Origin: Bifidobacteriaceae bacterium
Lineage (GTDB): Bacteria > Actinomycetota > Actinomycetes > Actinomycetales > WQXJ01
Assembly (NCBI GenBank): GCA_031265345.1
Contig: JAISCU010000272.1
Span: forward strand, 1 to 9,523
Length of the DNA stretch: 9,523 nt
Direction of reading: 5' to 3'
Position numbers and translations under genes: made by a program. The first letter of the stretch is position 1. Every line of letters begins with the position of its first letter. Under the pieces are notes generated by a model. That model did no database searches. It was not told where the DNA came from and worked only from the letters and a program-made list of their open reading frames with translations. Shown here in pieces: positions 7,281 to 9,523 of this stretch.

Positions 7281-7310
7281 TTTTCGCCTTGCTCTGGCGC
7301 ATGGTAATGT
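7281..7310 (+). promoter_or_regulatory. weak promoter candidate for the small-gene cassette
   Basis: TAATGT (7305-7310) fits a TAnnnT -10 box. TTTTCG (7281-7286), 18 bp upstream, is a poor -35. The position would give a short leader before the ribosome binding site at 7323. Low certainty. Confidence 0.25.
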
Positions 7311-7338
7311 GACGTGCGTAACGAGGAGGCTTCAATTC

Positions 7339-7581
7339 ATGGTAGTACCCGAGTACGCGTTCCTACCCAGCGGGTTCAAGCATGGCGTTGATAGGGAATC
7401 CATGCTTAATGCAATAGCGAGACCGCTCGGAGCATTGGATCATCCCAATGTCGAAGTGAGGCTTGTGATTGGGTTCAATGTGGACGGCCATGCCATCGAG
7501 GTAGCGTGCAACTATGTGGATAGAGTAATTTTTCATGCCATGAAGACCAGGAGACCATTGAAGGGCAGGTGCAGAGAATGA
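7339..7581 (+). CDS. small protein, possible toxin of a toxin-antitoxin pair
   Basis: This is an 80-aa soluble protein. The start is ATG 7339, because GAGGAGG (7323-7329) sits 9 nt upstream; longer starts such as 7309 lack one. Visible features are KHGV at 14-17, a predicted helix (SMLNAIARPLGAL), then strands RLVIGFNVDG (41-50), AIEVACNY and VIFHAMKTRR (63-72). This order, helix with KHG followed by a small beta-sheet ending in HAM-x-x-R, resembles short actinobacterial proteins of the BrnT/DUF4258-like RNase-toxin group; I am not certain of the family. Its stop overlaps the start of the next gene (ATGA at 7578-7581), the coupling usual for toxin-antitoxin operons with the toxin first, as in brnTA or higBA. 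It lies at the front of the AT-richer cassette. Confidence 0.65.
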   Translation: MVVPEYAFLPSGFKHGVDRESMLNAIARPLGALDHPNVEVRLVIGFNVDGHAIEVACNYVDRVIFHAMKTRRPLKGRCRE

Positions 7582-7769
7582 GATACGAGGATATAATCGC
7601 TGAGTTGGAGCACGGAAATTCCCTGGATGAGTGGACAGAGGTTCCCAGCTCGAGGATACTGGAGGATCGCTTGACCGCGATGCGGCAACTTCAGGCCTCT
7701 TACGAACACAAGGCGCGCGTCCTGGATGCCGAGCAAAGAGAGCTGAGCAGGCTGCTGACACCGTCCTAG
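7578..7769 (+). CDS. small helical protein, possible antitoxin partner
   Basis: This 63-aa protein starts at ATG 7578, overlapping the previous stop by ATGA, with a weak GGCAGG about 8 nt upstream, so it is probably translated by coupling. It begins MRYEDIIAELEHGNSLDEW and continues with a long charged helix (about 28-60: RLTAMRQLQASYEHKARVLD and on to RELSRLL) that could form a coiled coil. It has no recognisable DNA-binding fold. Position, size and acidic/helical character fit an antitoxin, but no family was recognised. It could instead be a co-factor or a separate small protein. Confidence 0.6.
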   Translation: MRYEDIIAELEHGNSLDEWTEVPSSRILEDRLTAMRQLQASYEHKARVLDAEQRELSRLLTPS

Positions 7770-7843
7770 CAGCCCGGTTGGCCCAACGGACTCCGGGGAA
7801 AGGCGGCCTCCATCCAGTGATTGTCAAAGGAGAAGAATCGGCT

Positions 7844-8608
7844 ATGAATCCATCATTACTTGGGGTCGTGATCGTGGTTGTTCCTTCAATCGCGTTGTTT
7901 ATCGTGTTCGCCTGCTTGGCCCGGCGCAATCGACGGTTGGAGCAACTAGCGGCCCGCGATGCGGAGGGGGCGCCGACGGAGTCCCACGAAACGAGTCAAG
8001 CGCATTGGGTTGACGTCGCGAAAGGCGGAGGGTTGCCGGACGCTCGCTTCGCGGCTGTCGACAAGATATCCGATCAAGACGCTTTGCTCGACGTGGCAAG
8101 AAACGGAGAGAGCGGATACACAATTAGCAGCAGGGTGAGGCTGCGCGCCGCCGGGAAAGTGCGCGACCGTAGCCTGGTGCAAGACGTGTACGCAGATATC
8201 GTGTGGACGGATTGGGATGAGCTCGGGGTTTCTGAGTGGGAGATAGTGACAGAAGCGTTCCGGCACCTTAATGATCCAATGGCGTTGGCCAAGATCGCAA
8301 AAGGCGACGCTCGGCATTTCGTCTTCGTTGGAGAGTATTGGAGGAGCACTGGTGATCAATCGGCTACCAGTTTTACCGTGATAACCAAACGCACTGATTT
8401 GCGAACGGAGGCGCTTCACAGAATTGATGACGGAAAGCTGCTCGCTGACATCGCGCATAACGCGCAGGAGAGTGAAGTCGCAGAACAGGCGATAAGGAAG
8501 CTGAGTGATGTGGAACTTTTGGAAGCTCTGGCCAGAGACGCGACAAGGCCCGAGGTAAAGGTGTGGGCAAAAGATAGGCTAAACAGCTTGCGGCACGCCA
8601 GGGATTAG
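7844..8608 (+). CDS. membrane-anchored HEAT-like repeat protein, function unknown
   Basis: This 254-aa protein starts at ATG 7844, with AAAGGAG at 7826-7832; earlier starts in the frame run through the small gene and lack a ribosome binding site. It has one N-terminal membrane helix (about 5-25, SLLGVVIVVVPSIALFIVF) followed by basic residues RRNRR, which predicts a cytoplasmic body. The body has about six degenerate repeats of the form A-x-x-K/R-L/I-x-D-x-x-x-L-x-x-I/V-A, at roughly 69-86, 98-116, 135-153, 187-205, 213-231 and 237-254. Clear examples are KISDQDALLDVARNG, DDGKLLADIAHNA and LSDVELLEALARDA. Such alpha-helical HEAT-like arrays usually bind other proteins. It is the last gene of the AT-richer cassette, 74 nt after the small gene pair. 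I do not recognise a specific function. Confidence 0.75.
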   Translation: MNPSLLGVVIVVVPSIALFIVFACLARRNRRLEQLAARDAEGAPTESHETSQAHWVDVAKGGGLPDARFAAVDKISDQDALLDVARNGESGYTISSRVRLRAAGKVRDRSLVQDVYADIVWTDWDELGVSEWEIVTEAFRHLNDPMALAKIAKGDARHFVFVGEYWRSTGDQSATSFTVITKRTDLRTEALHRIDDGKLLADIAHNAQESEVAEQAIRKLSDVELLEALARDATRPEVKVWAKDRLNSLRHARD

Positions 8609-8642
8609 GGCGAACCGCTGAGTATTCCTCGCCGGACCTGGA

Positions 8643-8695
8643 CGGTGTGGCCGGGCGGCGATCTGGACGCCGATGGTCTGGTCGCCTGGGGCTGA
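8643..8695 (+). pseudogene. duplicated 3' end of the dCMP deaminase gene (fragment)
   Basis: These bases encode VWPGGDLDADGLVAWG and a stop, matching the deaminase C-terminus VWPGGDLDADSLVAWG. There are 4 differences in 53 bases: three are third-position synonymous changes (CCT/CCG, GAC/GAT, GCT/GCC) and one changes Ser to Gly. The pattern suggests the two copies diverged while both were parts of working genes, so the fragment is probably the stranded end of an allele rather than a recent internal copy. Upstream bases (8609-8642) show no deaminase homology. Confidence 0.85.
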
Positions 8696-8710
8696 GAGAC
8701 GGCCGGTTGG

Positions 8711-8729
8711 TTCCCCGCGCCTCGGGGAG
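8711..8729. terminator. short GC hairpin between convergent genes
   Basis: TCCCCG (8712-8717) pairs with CGGGGA (8723-8728) around a 5-nt loop. It lies in the short gap between the deaminase fragment and the stop of the minus-strand Fic gene, where a bidirectional terminator would be expected. There is no T-tract, so confidence is low. Confidence 0.3.
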
Positions 8730-8766
8730 GACCTGGCCCGACGGCATCGGACAACGCAGGTGTGGT

Positions 8767-9523
8767 TCAATGCTGGTCGCGCAGCCACAGGCCGAGCAGG
8801 TATGACGTGTACGGCTGGACCCGGCCGCTTCGGTACATGCCGAGCAGAGCGTTCTCGTAGTCCTCCTTGTCCGAAGCGGGCACCAGGATCGCGTCGTAGC
8901 CCTCGGAGATGAGCACCGCGTTCATGACATAGCGGCCCACCCGCTTGTTGCCGTCGCGGTAGAACTGATGGTAGGTGGCCCAGCCGGCCAGCGTCGTGGC
9001 CCGGATCACCGGATTCGCGATATCTGCGATGCGCTCAAGGCCGTCCGAGAAGATCGCGTGGACACGGCCGTCGGGCGCCGTGTGGAAGACTTCCCCGGCG
9101 TCAAGCGTCACCAGGGGCCCGTCGCCGGGCCGCGCTCGGTCGCCACGGAAAAGACCGGCGACGCCCGGATTGTGGGCCATCAAGCCGGCGTGAAGACTAT
9201 TGAAAGTCTCCAGGGTCGGTCGGATCGGCCCCGTCCGGCTCAGCTCCACAACCTGCTCGGCCGCAGCTTTGAAATCGAATACCTGTTGGATCTGCTCGTC
9301 GGTGCGGCCCCGAATCGGCCTGCCTTCCAGCAGCGTCACGACCTCCGGCAAGGTCACGCGCGATCCTTCCAGCACCGCGTCGAAGTACACCAATTCGGAT
9401 AGGCGGTGCTTGAAGCGAGCCTCGGCGCGCCGCGCGCCGCCGGGCGTCACTTGGAGGACCTCCGCAATCAGCCCATTGTCCGTCGCCAGGTCGAGGTCTG
9501 TGAAACGCGGTCCCGGGAACGCC
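8767..9523 (-). CDS. Fic-family protein with non-canonical motif (5' end beyond the window)
   Basis: Residue numbers count from the first in-window GTG at 9450, which gives 227 aa. The frame stays open to the right edge for at least 24 more codons (FPGPRFTDLDLATDNGLIAE), so the gene is partial here. An N-terminal Fic_N-like part (SELVYFDAVLEGSRVTLPEV) carries E28-G29 in the position of the inhibitory [S/T]xxxE[G/N] motif, with Asp in place of Ser/Thr. The Fic core has LFRG at 100-103 and the motif YHQFYRDGNKRVGR (160-173). Against the canonical HPFxxGN[G/K]R, the catalytic His aligns to Gln162, and the neighbouring H161 is one place off. Fic enzymes usually transfer AMP or other nucleotides to target proteins. 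This subgroup (Q-F-x-x-D-G-N-K-R) may have altered chemistry or be inactive. It ends convergently with the cassette. Confidence 0.88.
   Translation of the reverse strand, partial: AFPGPRFTDLDLATDNGLIAEVLQVTPGGARRAEARFKHRLSELVYFDAVLEGSRVTLPEVVTLLEGRPIRGRTDEQIQQVFDFKAAAEQVVELSRTGPIRPTLETFNSLHAGLMAHNPGVAGLFRGDRARPGDGPLVTLDAGEVFHTAPDGRVHAIFSDGLERIADIANPVIRATTLAGWATYHQFYRDGNKRVGRYVMNAVLISEGYDAILVPASDKEDYENALLGMYRSGRVQPYTSYLLGLWLRDQH

Larger units (their letters stand above)
7228..8642 (+). mobile_element. putative inserted cassette at the 3' end of the deaminase gene
   Basis: This ~1.4-kb segment lies between two copies of the deaminase 3' end and carries three small genes in one direction. It is visibly less GC-rich than the surroundings: for example, 7381-7440 has 30 G/C of 60, whereas 781-840 has 43 of 60. 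AGA, ATA and AAT-type codons are also commoner here. No integrase, transposase or terminal inverted repeats are visible, so it may be cargo left after loss of the mobility gene, or a segment brought in by homologous recombination with a related strain. Calling it mobile is an inference from the flanking duplication and composition. Confidence 0.45.

Overview
This is high-GC DNA with GTG starts and strong purine-rich ribosome binding sites. It most likely comes from an actinomycete (Actinomycetota). Two proteins support this. The SerC protein is of the mycobacterial/actinobacterial type. The DtxR-family regulator follows diphtheria DtxR/IdeR almost residue for residue, including all the first-domain metal ligands at identical numbering. 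I cannot name the genus.

Layout. Positions 1-377 are non-coding: three 31-bp tandem repeats at the left edge and a perfect 21-bp hairpin. Then come an MFS exporter with a long acidic C-terminal tail (378-1946, +), a convergent serC phosphoserine aminotransferase (1979-3175, -), and a divergent second MFS gene (3254-4572, +) broken by what looks like a one-base deletion near 3506. The non-coding stretch 4573-5058 holds a striking 265-bp nested palindrome (4631-4895) built from six copies of a ~26-bp motif. After it lie an iron-dependent repressor of the DtxR/IdeR family (5059-5799, +), a six-helix voltage-gated K+ channel (5837-6598, +) and a dCMP deaminase (6775-7227, +).

The right-hand quarter is an accessory region. 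Positions 7228-8642 form a visibly more AT-rich cassette. It carries a tightly coupled pair of small genes that looks like a toxin-antitoxin module and a gene for a membrane-anchored protein made of about six HEAT-like helical repeats. The cassette is bounded on its far side by a 53-bp second copy of the deaminase 3' end (8643-8695), with 4 differences from the intact gene, 3 of them synonymous. This pattern is expected if an element inserted at, and rebuilt, the 3' end of the deaminase gene, or if the segment arrived by recombination with a related strain. No integrase is present in the window. Beyond it, on the minus strand, is a Fic-family protein with a non-canonical active-site motif; it runs off the right edge.

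How the genes fit together. SerC (serine synthesis), the dCMP deaminase (dUMP/dTTP supply) and the DtxR-type repressor (iron homeostasis) are housekeeping functions. The two MFS genes are of the EntS-like drug/siderophore-exporter type, but I saw no complete DtxR operator next to them, so an iron link is only suggestive. The best candidates for something undescribed are the nested palindrome and the deaminase-flanked cassette.
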